From Desulfuromonas sp. (GTDB lineage: Bacteria > Desulfobacterota > Desulfuromonadia > Desulfuromonadales > SZUA-401), in NCBI GenBank assembly GCA_002869605.1, contig PKUI01000134.1, positions 1-40,357 on the forward strand: DNA of 40,357 nucleotides, written 5' to 3'. Below, one piece after another: positions 9,721 through 17,340 of the stretch; within the stretch, counting starts at the first letter, position 1, and each line of letters opens with the position of its first letter. A program made the translations under genes and the position numbers. The notes beneath the pieces are model-generated. The model saw only the letters and a program-made list of their open reading frames with translations, ran no database searches and was not told the DNA's origin.

Positions 9721-10269
9721 TTATGCGTCGGGCTTGAAATGTTTCAAGGCCGAAAACTTACTATTGAACGGTTCGGGATCACACTGGCATGTGCCGTGAT
9801 TTAAATCGGCCCCACAATTGGGACACAACCCTTTACACTCTTCGGAGCAAAGTTGTTTGGACGGTAGCGCCAAAACAATCTGCTCGTATATCGTCTCACG
9901 TAAATCGATCTCGTCCCCCTCATAGAGGCTGAGACCGAGCTCATCCGCACTAAGTTCTACCCCGTCTTCATCCTCTTGAGACGCGGCAAACGCGCCATCT
10001 GGCGCAAACGTTACCGCAAAATCAGTGTCGAGTTCCTGAACAAGGGCCCCGAGGCAACGACTACAGGTAAGCTTGAAGCTGGCGTGTAAATAACCCTCTA
10101 CCTCGACAATCTCATCGACCTTCAAGGCACGTAAACGATAGTGCAGCGGCTTTAGGAATGTCAGTTGCTCTCCCATAAGCCGGGCATAGCGTCGCATCGC
10201 TTCGGGGGGCTGTTCCTCGCCCTCAAGCACGGTTCCGGAATCCTTGATACGGTCAATAAAAAGACGCAA
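9721..10269 (-). CDS. DUF177 (YceD-like) protein
   Basis: A 182-aa member of the DUF177/YceD family, almost always found upstream of rpmF; members are implicated in 23S rRNA accumulation. Two cysteine groups are visible, LTCSRCLG in the middle and CSEECKGLCPNCGADLNHG near the end, which look like metal-binding knuckles. The central part is acidic. It starts with TTG at 10269, with GGAGG 7-8 nt upstream; no ATG precedes the conserved MRLFIDRIKD-type start. It is the first gene of the long minus-strand fatty acid transcript, with a good promoter about 25-50 bp upstream. Confidence 0.88.
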   Translation of the reverse strand: MRLFIDRIKDSGTVLEGEEQPPEAMRRYARLMGEQLTFLKPLHYRLRALKVDEIVEVEGYLHASFKLTCSRCLGALVQELDTDFAVTFAPDGAFAASQEDEDGVELSADELGLSLYEGDEIDLRETIYEQIVLALPSKQLCSEECKGLCPNCGADLNHGTCQCDPEPFNSKFSALKHFKPDA

Positions 10270-10298
10270 ATCACCCCTCCGGTTGATGCGAGGCGGTT

Positions 10299-10326
10299 AG
10301 TATAAAGACTGACCTTTTAAAGTCAA
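10299..10326 (-). promoter_or_regulatory. sigma70-type promoter for the DUF177-rpmF-plsX-fab transcript
   Basis: Minus strand TTGACT (10321-10326), 16-bp spacer, TATACT (10299-10304), about 30 bp before the DUF177 start. An imperfect palindrome, TGACTTTAAAAGGTCA, covers the -35 box and spacer (10310-10325) and could be an operator. Confidence 0.7.
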
Positions 10327-10339
10327 GCAAAACATCGAC

Positions 10340-10369
10340 TTGTCAAAGCCCCCCCAAAAAAGCTTTAAT
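10340..10369 (+). promoter_or_regulatory. possible promoter for mazG
   Basis: TTGTCA (10340-10345), 18-bp spacer, TTTAAT (10364-10369) lies 37 bp before the TTG start of mazG. The match is fair only; the spacer contains a C7A6 run. Confidence 0.35.
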
Positions 10370-10405
10370 TAGCACTAAAAACGTATGTGAGGCAAGGAGT
10401 TTCCC

Positions 10406-11167
10406 TTGTCACCTGTACCCATCGACGTGAGTTTTCAGATGAATGAAAAAGGGGCTCAAATGAAAGATAACGATATGTTGAATAAGCTGCAGAATACCGC
10501 TGCGAATGAATTGATGCGACTCTTAGATATTATGCAACACTTACGCTCTCCCGAAGGCTGCCCATGGGACATCAAACAAACGTCACAATCTCTGCGCAGC
10601 TACCTCATTGAAGAAACCTGTGAGGTCCTGGATGCTATCGACGCCGATGACCCCGACTGGCTCTGTGAAGAACTTGGAGACCTGTTATTGCAGATCGTTT
10701 TTCATGCGCAAATTCACGCCGAGATCGACCTTTTCAGCATGCAAGACGTTATACACGGGATCGCCGACAAGATGGAGAGACGGCACCCACACGTTTTCGA
10801 AGGACTCCATGTCGAAAGCGAAGAACAACTAAACATCAACTGGGACAAAATCAAACATGCAGAAAAATCGACACGTCCGCAACGACAAGATGGCCTCCCC
10901 AGGGAACTCCCGTCACTGCTTAAGGCACAAAAGGTCCACTCACTAAAGTACAGCGAAAATTTAGATCAGACTTCCAACGACACGGATCTTCCCGTCTATC
11001 TGCAATCGGCCTTAAAGCAACTCGCATTAAGCAACCACACAGAGTTACAGGAGCAATTACCCACCCTTCTGTTTGAATTAACCCGCCTTGCCGAAGCAAA
11101 CGACATCGATTGCGAAATGGGGCTCAGGGAACTTCTTATCAAGCAGTTAGAAAAACGACCGTCCTAG
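10406..11167 (+). CDS. mazG: MazG family nucleoside triphosphate pyrophosphohydrolase
   Basis: MazG proteins hydrolyse NTPs or dNTPs to monophosphate and pyrophosphate, helping house-cleaning or stringent-response control. The first MazG domain is intact: LRSPEGCPWD (47-55), the metal motif EExxE (Glu69, Glu70, Glu73 in YLIEETCEVLDAID) and ExxD (Glu89, Asp92 in CEELGDLLLQ), then RRHPHVF. The second half keeps the linker LLKAQKVHSLKY but has lost the acidic motifs of the usual second domain. I give TTG 10406 because AAGGAG sits 6 nt before it; ATG 10439 or ATG 10460 are possible starts and would drop the unconserved first residues. Its A+T content is higher than the fab block. Confidence 0.88.
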   Translation: MSPVPIDVSFQMNEKGAQMKDNDMLNKLQNTAANELMRLLDIMQHLRSPEGCPWDIKQTSQSLRSYLIEETCEVLDAIDADDPDWLCEELGDLLLQIVFHAQIHAEIDLFSMQDVIHGIADKMERRHPHVFEGLHVESEEQLNINWDKIKHAEKSTRPQRQDGLPRELPSLLKAQKVHSLKYSENLDQTSNDTDLPVYLQSALKQLALSNHTELQEQLPTLLFELTRLAEANDIDCEMGLRELLIKQLEKRPS

Positions 11168-11577
11168 TCTCATTTACCCCCGACAAGCAAAAAATCACGC
11201 TCTTTCACACAGGTTGGTTACTTTTCCACAAAAACTGTGGAAAAGCTGTTGAAAACCTTGTGGATGTATACAATCAACCGTCAAACCGTCGACAGACAAG
11301 CAAACTGCACATTTTTTATACATGCTATTTAATCTCGTAATTTCAACAAGTTATCATATCGGGGACAGAACATGAGCAAAAGTACGCACGAACGAGCAGC
11401 TTTTATTGGTGCAGGCTAATGAAATAAGCGCCTTTTGTTAGTAATTCCACAGAAAGAAGTGCAACGATCTGTTCATCAGCGATCTTGACATGAAACGATC
11501 CCGGGCACTTGCACGCCGTTGAAGCTCTAGTAGCCTTGAATATGAAACCCCTTTCATACTTGAATAGTAGGTGCCCA
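11168..11577. other. 410-bp AT-rich intergenic region with DnaA-box-like motifs
   Basis: This gap lies between mazG and the ATPase operon. It contains TTTTCCACA (11222-11230), TGTGGAAAA (11236-11244) and TGTGGATGT (11259-11267), the first two one mismatch from the DnaA box TTATCCACA or its complement and the third two. An AT-rich stretch follows (about 11311-11360). No terminator with a U-run was found behind mazG. A 16-codon open frame with a GGGGA ribosome-like site (ATG 11372 to TAA 11419) is the only visible small reading frame. Confidence 0.5.
11372..11419 (+). other. tiny open frame, 15 aa, doubtful
   Basis: ATG at 11372 follows GGGGA by about 5 nt and encodes MSKSTHERAAFIGAG before TAA. 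The end FIGAG resembles the nucleotide-binding start of Rossmann enzymes such as pyrroline-5-carboxylate reductase, so it could be a decayed gene start or a leader peptide. Nothing recognisable follows. Confidence 0.2.
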
Positions 11578-11922
11578 ATGAACGACTCACTACTTGAAGA
11601 AATCATCCGCCAGGAGGAAACGATCCACGCGCGTATATCCTCGGGCAAACACAAAGTTCGTAGTCAATTGGAATTTCGACAGCAGGAACTTGAAAAAGAA
11701 TATGAAAGGCTAATAAACATTCTGAACAAGCGCTACGCAAAGAAACAAGAAAATGCCATCCGTAACATTAAGCGCAGACGAGACGAGATTGAGCTGAGCG
11801 GTAATAATATCATCCAAAATGAAACGGCCTTGTCGGACAACAAAATCAGCCAGATACTAGAAAGACTTATCACCACTCGGCTTCAGAGGGGCTCAGATGA
11901 TCATAAGGATGTCCAAGGTTGA
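11578..11922 (+). CDS. V/A-type ATPase peripheral-stalk subunit, G/H-like
   Basis: A 114-aa, highly charged, nearly all-helical protein (EEIIRQEETIHARISS..., then long Glu/Lys/Arg-rich heptads), as expected of the small coiled-coil subunit that pairs with subunit E in the peripheral stalk. Assignment rests on character and position directly before subunit I, because these proteins have little conserved sequence. I choose ATG 11578, preceded by AGGTG; the longer frame from 11509 adds no coiled coil. The 3' end overlaps subunit I by 26 bp. Confidence 0.7.
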   Translation: MNDSLLEEIIRQEETIHARISSGKHKVRSQLEFRQQELEKEYERLINILNKRYAKKQENAIRNIKRRRDEIELSGNNIIQNETALSDNKISQILERLITTRLQRGSDDHKDVQG

Positions 11923-13789
11923 AATACTCGGCCCCAAACAAATCGCCGAGCAGGTCCTAGAAAGCCTGAGACACTGCGGGACCTTGCATCTACTCGACAC
12001 GCGTGACTTACCGCACGACCACCCGACCACGTGCCTGGCGGACAACCCGGAAGTGTTAACACGCCAGCTCTTCTATCAGGATGCCCTTGAAGAGATCAAC
12101 GCCATCCTCCGACAAATCCCGGAGAACGCATGCCGCATCACCTACCTTGACCACTCTGCCTTTCTACCTTCCCTACTGACTCTGAGCAAGAAACACCAGA
12201 GCGCCCTGGCAGAGCTGCAGCACCAGACACAACTGCACACCGGCACAATGCAGCGTACCCAACAGCACATTGAACTGCTCAGTGTCCTCCAGCCGCTACT
12301 TAAAGACCGAGTCGTCAACCACCGATTAAGTATGGTCGCCATTAAGCTTGCAAGTTCAGACACGCTACACAAGTTTCGTGAAGAACTGACACGTCTGTTT
12401 GACGGTGAATATGAATTGATAAGCTCTCCGCTGCCAGATCAGTCTCAGGCAATTGCTATTTTGCTACCACACTCACACTTGAGACGACTTCAGGACCTGC
12501 TTAAAAACAAACAGATCCCCAAACAATTTTCACCCACTGAGCAAAACTTTGAATCGCTAAAAGATTACGTTGACTACCTGAAGGACCTCTATAGTGACAG
12601 TGAGAACAAACTGCGCTTAAACGAAAACCAGATTCTCCAGTTCCAGAAACGCTGGGGCCCCTATTATGCGAGCTGCAAAGAATGGCTGCTTGAGCGACTC
12701 GCCATTCATTCTGCTCATTCTGGGATACAGGAGACCACCATGTGCTTCGTCATCAACGGCTGGGTTCCAACCGGCAACATTGAGCAGATGCGCACCCAGT
12801 TAGAAGAAAAATACGCTGGTGCGGTGACCCTGAACGAACTAAAAATTCATCAGCAGGAAATGGACGATGTCCCGATCATCCTTGACAACCCGGCATACTT
12901 TAAGCCGTTTGAGATTTTCACCCGGCTCTTGCCTCTACCGCGCTATACCTCAATCGACCCTACCCCCTTCCTGGGGCTTTTCTTCCCAATCTTCTTCGGG
13001 ATGATCCTGGGAGATGCGGGTTATGCGTTGGTCCTGCTTTTTGCAGGCATCGCATGTCTCCTATATCTCAAACGACACCCTCTGATTCAGGACGCCAGCC
13101 GGGTCATGATCGTCTGCGCCGGATATACCGCTCTCTTTGGCCTCCTCTACGGTGAATTCTTCGGTGAACAGGGAGCACACCTGATCGGACTGCAACCGTT
13201 GATCATGTCCCGTTCCGGGACCCTGATGCCAATGCTCTATTTTACTCTGGCGGTGGGAACTTTCCATATCCTGGTAGGACTGACCCTGGGGGCATTCAAA
13301 TCATTGATCCTCCGCCACCTCAAGGAAGGCGTGTTTCGTTTCATCAGTCTGCTGTTTGTGGCAGCGATGATCATTCTAGCGCTCACCTTCTTCTATCCCG
13401 AGACCGCAAACCTTCGATCTCCCCTGCTGATCGCCATCGGCATCTCGATCCCAGTTCTCATTGTCAGCGGAGGATTCCTGGCGCCTCTGGAAATGCTCAA
13501 ACACATAGGGCACATCATCTCCTACACACGTATCATGGCGGTCGGAATGACATCAGTGATGCTGGCCTACGTCGCAAACCGCCTCGCGGGGGAAATCGGC
13601 TCCTTAGCTGCGGGCATCGCCGTCGCATTCCTGCTGCATCTGTTCAACCTTATACTTGGCATATTTGCACCAACAGTACATGCCCTGCGTCTTCACTATG
13701 TCGAATTTTTTAGTAAATTTTATGAAAGCGGTGGACGCCAATATGCACCGTTTAAGCGTTCGCCGTCCCAAGCAAAGGAGGAAACATGA
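11897..13789 (+). CDS. atpI: V/A-type ATPase subunit I (a-type, membrane)
   Basis: Subunit I holds the two ion half-channels against the rotating K ring. The 630-aa protein has a long soluble, helical N-terminal arm (about 1-340, starting MIIRMSKVEILGPKQIAEQV) and a C-terminal membrane half with about seven to eight hydrophobic helices (350-610). Conserved membrane signatures include PTPFLGLFFPIFFGMILGDAGY (about 355-376) and ISYTRIMAVGMTSVMLAYVAN (about 540-560), the latter containing the essential arginine. GAGGGG lies 6 nt before ATG 11897. It overlaps the preceding small subunit by 26 bp and subunit K by 4 bp. Confidence 0.93.
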   Translation: MIIRMSKVEILGPKQIAEQVLESLRHCGTLHLLDTRDLPHDHPTTCLADNPEVLTRQLFYQDALEEINAILRQIPENACRITYLDHSAFLPSLLTLSKKHQSALAELQHQTQLHTGTMQRTQQHIELLSVLQPLLKDRVVNHRLSMVAIKLASSDTLHKFREELTRLFDGEYELISSPLPDQSQAIAILLPHSHLRRLQDLLKNKQIPKQFSPTEQNFESLKDYVDYLKDLYSDSENKLRLNENQILQFQKRWGPYYASCKEWLLERLAIHSAHSGIQETTMCFVINGWVPTGNIEQMRTQLEEKYAGAVTLNELKIHQQEMDDVPIILDNPAYFKPFEIFTRLLPLPRYTSIDPTPFLGLFFPIFFGMILGDAGYALVLLFAGIACLLYLKRHPLIQDASRVMIVCAGYTALFGLLYGEFFGEQGAHLIGLQPLIMSRSGTLMPMLYFTLAVGTFHILVGLTLGAFKSLILRHLKEGVFRFISLLFVAAMIILALTFFYPETANLRSPLLIAIGISIPVLIVSGGFLAPLEMLKHIGHIISYTRIMAVGMTSVMLAYVANRLAGEIGSLAAGIAVAFLLHLFNLILGIFAPTVHALRLHYVEFFSKFYESGGRQYAPFKRSPSQAKEET

Positions 13790-14019
13790 CAGACATGATC
13801 ATTTCAGACAAAGTACTTCTGGCCTTTGCCGCAGCACTGGCAATCAGTGTCTGTGCAATCGCCACCGCCTGGGCTCAATCCCGTATCGGTGCCGCCGGAG
13901 CCGGTACCCTTGCTGAGAAACCTGAGCTGACGGGGATCATCATCATCCTGGTTGCGATTCCTGAAACCATGGTCATCCTCGGCTTCGTCGTCGCAGCAAT
14001 GATCTTACTCGGGACCTGA
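13786..14019 (+). CDS. atpK: V/A-type ATPase subunit K (proteolipid ring)
   Basis: A 77-aa proteolipid with two membrane helices (about 9-36 and 50-75), so the ring is built of single hairpins rather than the fused four-helix type of enterococcal NtpK. The ion-binding carboxylate is Glu60 in VAIPETMVILG; the loop GTLAEKPEL (40-48) contacts the central stalk. The coupling ion cannot be read safely: Gln31 in helix 1 and Thr61 beside Glu60 are polar groups that could assist Na+, but this is not proof. It overlaps subunit I by 4 bp (ATGA). Confidence 0.92.
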   Translation: MTDMIISDKVLLAFAAALAISVCAIATAWAQSRIGAAGAGTLAEKPELTGIIIILVAIPETMVILGFVVAAMILLGT

Positions 14020-14020
14020 C

Positions 14021-14608
14021 ATGGCCAAGGAAGAGCTGCTCAAGGCAATGAAACGACAGGCACGCCAGGAACTCGAGGAACTGCGCCGCGAGTCCCGCGA
14101 GCACCATGCCCGGCTACGCTCGGAGTATGCCGCCCGTTTGCGATTAGCGCGTGAGCAGCTTTCGGGACACCACCATCTCGCGTTCAGGCAGAAACTCGAA
14201 AACGACATTCAACAATGTGTCCATGCACAACGGGAAAAACTCACCGAGCATCGCGCCCGACTCGAACAACGCTGTCGTAACCTGGCCCGTCAAACGATGG
14301 AAAAGATCTGGCAAACCGACCGGGAGAGACTCTTCTCACAACTGCAGCATGAGCTCCCCCCCCTCAACTGGTCGCGGTACCGTGTTTCCCCCGTAGACCT
14401 GGAGTTAGCCAAGAAACTGTTCACGAAGATCCCTGTTAAAAGCGACCCCGATATACGCGGTGGCTTGGTGGCCGAGTGCACTGAACGAAACATGATCGTC
14501 GATGCGACACTGGAAACACTGCTGGAACGAATGTGGCCAGGATTGGTGCCCGAGCTAATAGAAAGCATTGCCCATGAGTGCCGAGAAGAAAGCCAGCCCA
14601 CTCCATAG
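14021..14608 (+). CDS. atpE: V/A-type ATPase subunit E (peripheral stalk)
   Basis: A 195-aa stalk protein: an N-terminal Arg/Glu-rich coiled coil (1-105) and a globular C-terminal domain that binds the catalytic head. The end contains GGLVAECTERNMIVDATLETLLERMW, which matches the family pattern GGLV...G...VDNTLE.RLE..W closely enough for assignment. Length is typical. The ATG at 14021 comes one base after the K stop, and its 3' end overlaps the subunit C gene by 35 bp. Confidence 0.9.
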   Translation: MAKEELLKAMKRQARQELEELRRESREHHARLRSEYAARLRLAREQLSGHHHLAFRQKLENDIQQCVHAQREKLTEHRARLEQRCRNLARQTMEKIWQTDRERLFSQLQHELPPLNWSRYRVSPVDLELAKKLFTKIPVKSDPDIRGGLVAECTERNMIVDATLETLLERMWPGLVPELIESIAHECREESQPTP

Positions 14609-15425
14609 CCCAGGGACCGGGTATCCGGATGCCTATGTTGCTGCGCGCCTTGCTCCGAGGGTGACCGAAATCTTCAGAGCTCATAGCGACCCGCGAACAG
14701 CAGCGAACCGCTACTCCTGGCTGCAGCGCCATCGCTCAATCGAATGGAGCTACGCACAACTTTCTCAACGTCGGCGCCAGCAACTTGAGCCGATCTATCT
14801 TTATGCCGAACTGCCCATTCTGCTGACATCGATACGCTTCACAGTCTCGGGGATGCCAAGTCGAGCCGCGGAACTAATGGACTCTAGCCTGTGGAACGCC
14901 GACATCAGGCACGCCGTGCTTACGTACGCCCTTGATGAGTCACTGGCAACAGAACTTAAACACCAACTGAACTTCATGGGACTACCCCACAAGACTCTAG
15001 AAAAGCGATCCATCCACCCCTTGAACCGTCTGGAACAAAATCTCTACGCAGGCCTTTTTGCATCATACCGACAGTCATCCTCGCCCGATTTGACCAAGGA
15101 TTTTTGCTCTGCACTTATCGACCTGCACAATCTCACCCGGGTATCCCGAACGTTAGAGGTAAAGCCACATCTCGGCGGGGCTCTCTTTGCGGCGGATTTC
15201 CGCTCACCCCATACCCTGAAACGCGCCTTAAATCGGGCCTACGGAAAAGCACCCACCTCCCCATCCATACCGGAAAACCACCTGCGCCATGCCTTTGCCC
15301 AAAAGCTGTTCCGACGATCTCGTACGGGAGAACACATGGCGCGTATAGGTAGTTTTCTCTGGGCAAACATGATCTTCCCGTATCACCTCCATGCCGACTC
15401 ACCTCGATCCCTGGAGGAGCCATGA
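14574..15425 (+). CDS. atpC: V/A-type ATPase subunit C (central-stalk socket)
   Basis: Subunit C (equivalent to eukaryotic d) links the K ring to the D/F rotor. The 283-aa protein is mostly helical with YPDAYVAARLAPR near the start, the usual Y-x-x-A-R opening. It is shorter than many family members (about 320-350 aa). I choose ATG 14574 over TTG 14568. The start lies within subunit E (35-bp overlap) with no good ribosome site, suggesting coupling. The stop overlaps subunit F (ATGA). Confidence 0.86.
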   Translation: MSAEKKASPLHSPGTGYPDAYVAARLAPRVTEIFRAHSDPRTAANRYSWLQRHRSIEWSYAQLSQRRRQQLEPIYLYAELPILLTSIRFTVSGMPSRAAELMDSSLWNADIRHAVLTYALDESLATELKHQLNFMGLPHKTLEKRSIHPLNRLEQNLYAGLFASYRQSSSPDLTKDFCSALIDLHNLTRVSRTLEVKPHLGGALFAADFRSPHTLKRALNRAYGKAPTSPSIPENHLRHAFAQKLFRRSRTGEHMARIGSFLWANMIFPYHLHADSPRSLEEP

Positions 15426-15733
15426 AGAAGATAATCTTTCTGACCCCAAGTGGTGCCTGGCCGGGCTTCGTACTTGCCGGAATGGATCAAATTTCTGCGA
15501 CACCGCAGAGCGTGAAAGAGCTACTGCTCACGCAAGTAAACTCCCCAGAGATTGGACTGGTGGTTCTTGACGAACGCTTAAGTTCATCCCTACCCGAAGG
15601 ACTGCTCACCCATCTGGATCATCAGTATCCTGGGAAGGTAACGATTCTTCCTTCACCGATTGCTGCCGATACGAGTTTTGCCCTAGAAGTCATCCGACAG
15701 GCAATCGGCTACCACATAAGGATTCAGGGATGA
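15422..15733 (+). CDS. atpF: V/A-type ATPase subunit F
   Basis: A 103-aa Rossmann-like protein of the central rotor shaft that binds subunit D. IGLVVLDERLSSSLPEG matches the family pattern G(L/I)I.(I/V)(T/D)E....., and the C-terminus (LEVIRQAIGYHIR) is the helix that pairs with D. GGAGG upstream of the ATG supports the start. It overlaps both C and A by 4 bp. Confidence 0.9.
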   Translation: MKKIIFLTPSGAWPGFVLAGMDQISATPQSVKELLLTQVNSPEIGLVVLDERLSSSLPEGLLTHLDHQYPGKVTILPSPIAADTSFALEVIRQAIGYHIRIQG

Positions 15734-17340
15734 AAGGTATCATTACCCGTATCAGCGGACCGACCATCAGCACAGACATCCCGGGGCTCAAGCTCTATGA
15801 CCGGGTCAGGGTTGGTAACCGGGAACTGCTCGGAGAAGTGATCCGCCTCGCCCCGAACGATGCGGTTGTTCAGGTGTACGAAGAAACCCAGGGGCTGGCC
15901 GTCGGCGAACCGGCGCAGAGCCTGGGGGCCCCGCTTTCGCTCCGCCTCGGCCCCGGAATGCTTGGGGGGCTATTCGATGGGCTACAACGCTCCTTGACAG
16001 AACTGCTCTGCGAGCAGGGACCTTTCCTGCAACCCGGCACGCTCAACTCGCTTGGGCCCGACAACATCTGGCACTTCCAATGCGAACGTCGAGTTGGCGA
16101 ACAGGTCAGACAGGGGGATATCCTCGGTGAAGTCGAGGAACTAGGCTTCAAACACCTGATCATGGCCCCTAAAAGTGGGATCATTGCCGAAATTGCAAGC
16201 GGAGACTACACGGATCGGCAGGTTATCGGCCGCTACGAAGATGGTGCCGAGATCACGCTCTACCAGGAATGGCCGGTTCGTGAGCCTAGACCAAGCCAGG
16301 AAAAACACCCACCTCATGAGCCATTAATTACCGGGCAACGTTGTATCGATTTCCTGTTTACGCTCGCACGCGGGGGAACGGCCATTTTCCCCGGGGGATT
16401 CGGCACGGGCAAGACCGTACTCGAGCAGTCGCTGGCCAAATGCGCGGCGAGTGACGTTGTGATTTACGTCGGCTGTGGCGAGCGAGGCAATGAAATGGCC
16501 GACATGCTGGAGGAGTTCACGCATCTGGAGGATCCCTGGACCCAACATCCCCTGATGCGGCGAACCGTGGTCGTAGTCAACACCTCGAACATGCCGGTTG
16601 CCGCACGCGAAGCCTCGATCTATACCGCAGCCACCCTCGGCGAGTATTTCCGCGACATGGGATACAACGTCTTATTGCTGGCCGACTCCCTTTCCCGTTG
16701 GGCCGAAGCGGCACGCGAAATCTCATCGGCCCTTGAAGAAATGCCGGGAGAAGAAGGTTATCCGACCTACCTCCACTCACGTCTCGCAATGTTTATGGCG
16801 CGGGCAGGGAGTGTCACGACCCTGGGCGGTCACCAAGGCTCTCTGTCGATGGTGCTGTCCATCTCTCCTCCCGGGGGAGATTTCACCGAACCGGTCACTC
16901 AAGCCTGCCTGCGAAATACCGGTTCGTTCCTGATGCTCGACACAGCCCTCGCTCAACGCAGACATTTCCCGGCGGTCCATTGGGGGCAGAGCTTCAGTCG
17001 CTATGCGACGGCCCAGCAACAGTTAGGTCAGCAGGTTGATGAACGCTGGAATAGCCATAAGGTTCTTTGTCAGCAGCTTCTCCAGAAGGAAGAGGCGCTG
17101 CGTGAGGTTGCGGAGATCGTCGGCAAGGGGGGCCTCCAGGAGAGCGACCAGCTTATCATGACGACGGCGGAGATGATTCGCCAGGAGTTCCTCGCCCAGA
17201 ATGCATTTACCGAAGATGCTTTTTCGTCCCCTGACGAAACGTTTGCCCGGATCGACACCATTCTCTCAGCTTACCTCGCCAGGCTCAAGGAGATCGAGCG
17301 TGACAGTGACCATCAGGAGAACGATCATGCGGCTGACTGA
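15730..17340 (+). CDS. atpA: V/A-type ATPase catalytic subunit A
   Basis: The catalytic subunit hydrolyses or makes ATP. The P-loop is GGFGTGKT (222-229), followed by GERGNEMADMLEEF and LLLADSLSRWAEAAREIS. The N-terminal beta barrel (GIITRISGPTIS) and the subunit A-specific bulge (about 105-195) are present. At 536 aa it is 40-50 residues shorter than many homologues, mostly in the N-terminal half. The P-loop second residue is Gly where Pro is commonest (GPFGxGKT). ATGA overlap with F; the stop overlaps the start of subunit B by 14 bp. Confidence 0.96.
   Translation: MKGIITRISGPTISTDIPGLKLYDRVRVGNRELLGEVIRLAPNDAVVQVYEETQGLAVGEPAQSLGAPLSLRLGPGMLGGLFDGLQRSLTELLCEQGPFLQPGTLNSLGPDNIWHFQCERRVGEQVRQGDILGEVEELGFKHLIMAPKSGIIAEIASGDYTDRQVIGRYEDGAEITLYQEWPVREPRPSQEKHPPHEPLITGQRCIDFLFTLARGGTAIFPGGFGTGKTVLEQSLAKCAASDVVIYVGCGERGNEMADMLEEFTHLEDPWTQHPLMRRTVVVVNTSNMPVAAREASIYTAATLGEYFRDMGYNVLLLADSLSRWAEAAREISSALEEMPGEEGYPTYLHSRLAMFMARAGSVTTLGGHQGSLSMVLSISPPGGDFTEPVTQACLRNTGSFLMLDTALAQRRHFPAVHWGQSFSRYATAQQQLGQQVDERWNSHKVLCQQLLQKEEALREVAEIVGKGGLQESDQLIMTTAEMIRQEFLAQNAFTEDAFSSPDETFARIDTILSAYLARLKEIERDSDHQENDHAAD

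Noticed and set aside
10350..10362. C7A6 run as a slippery or programmed frameshift site
   Set aside because: It lies in a non-coding promoter region, so no frame is affected.
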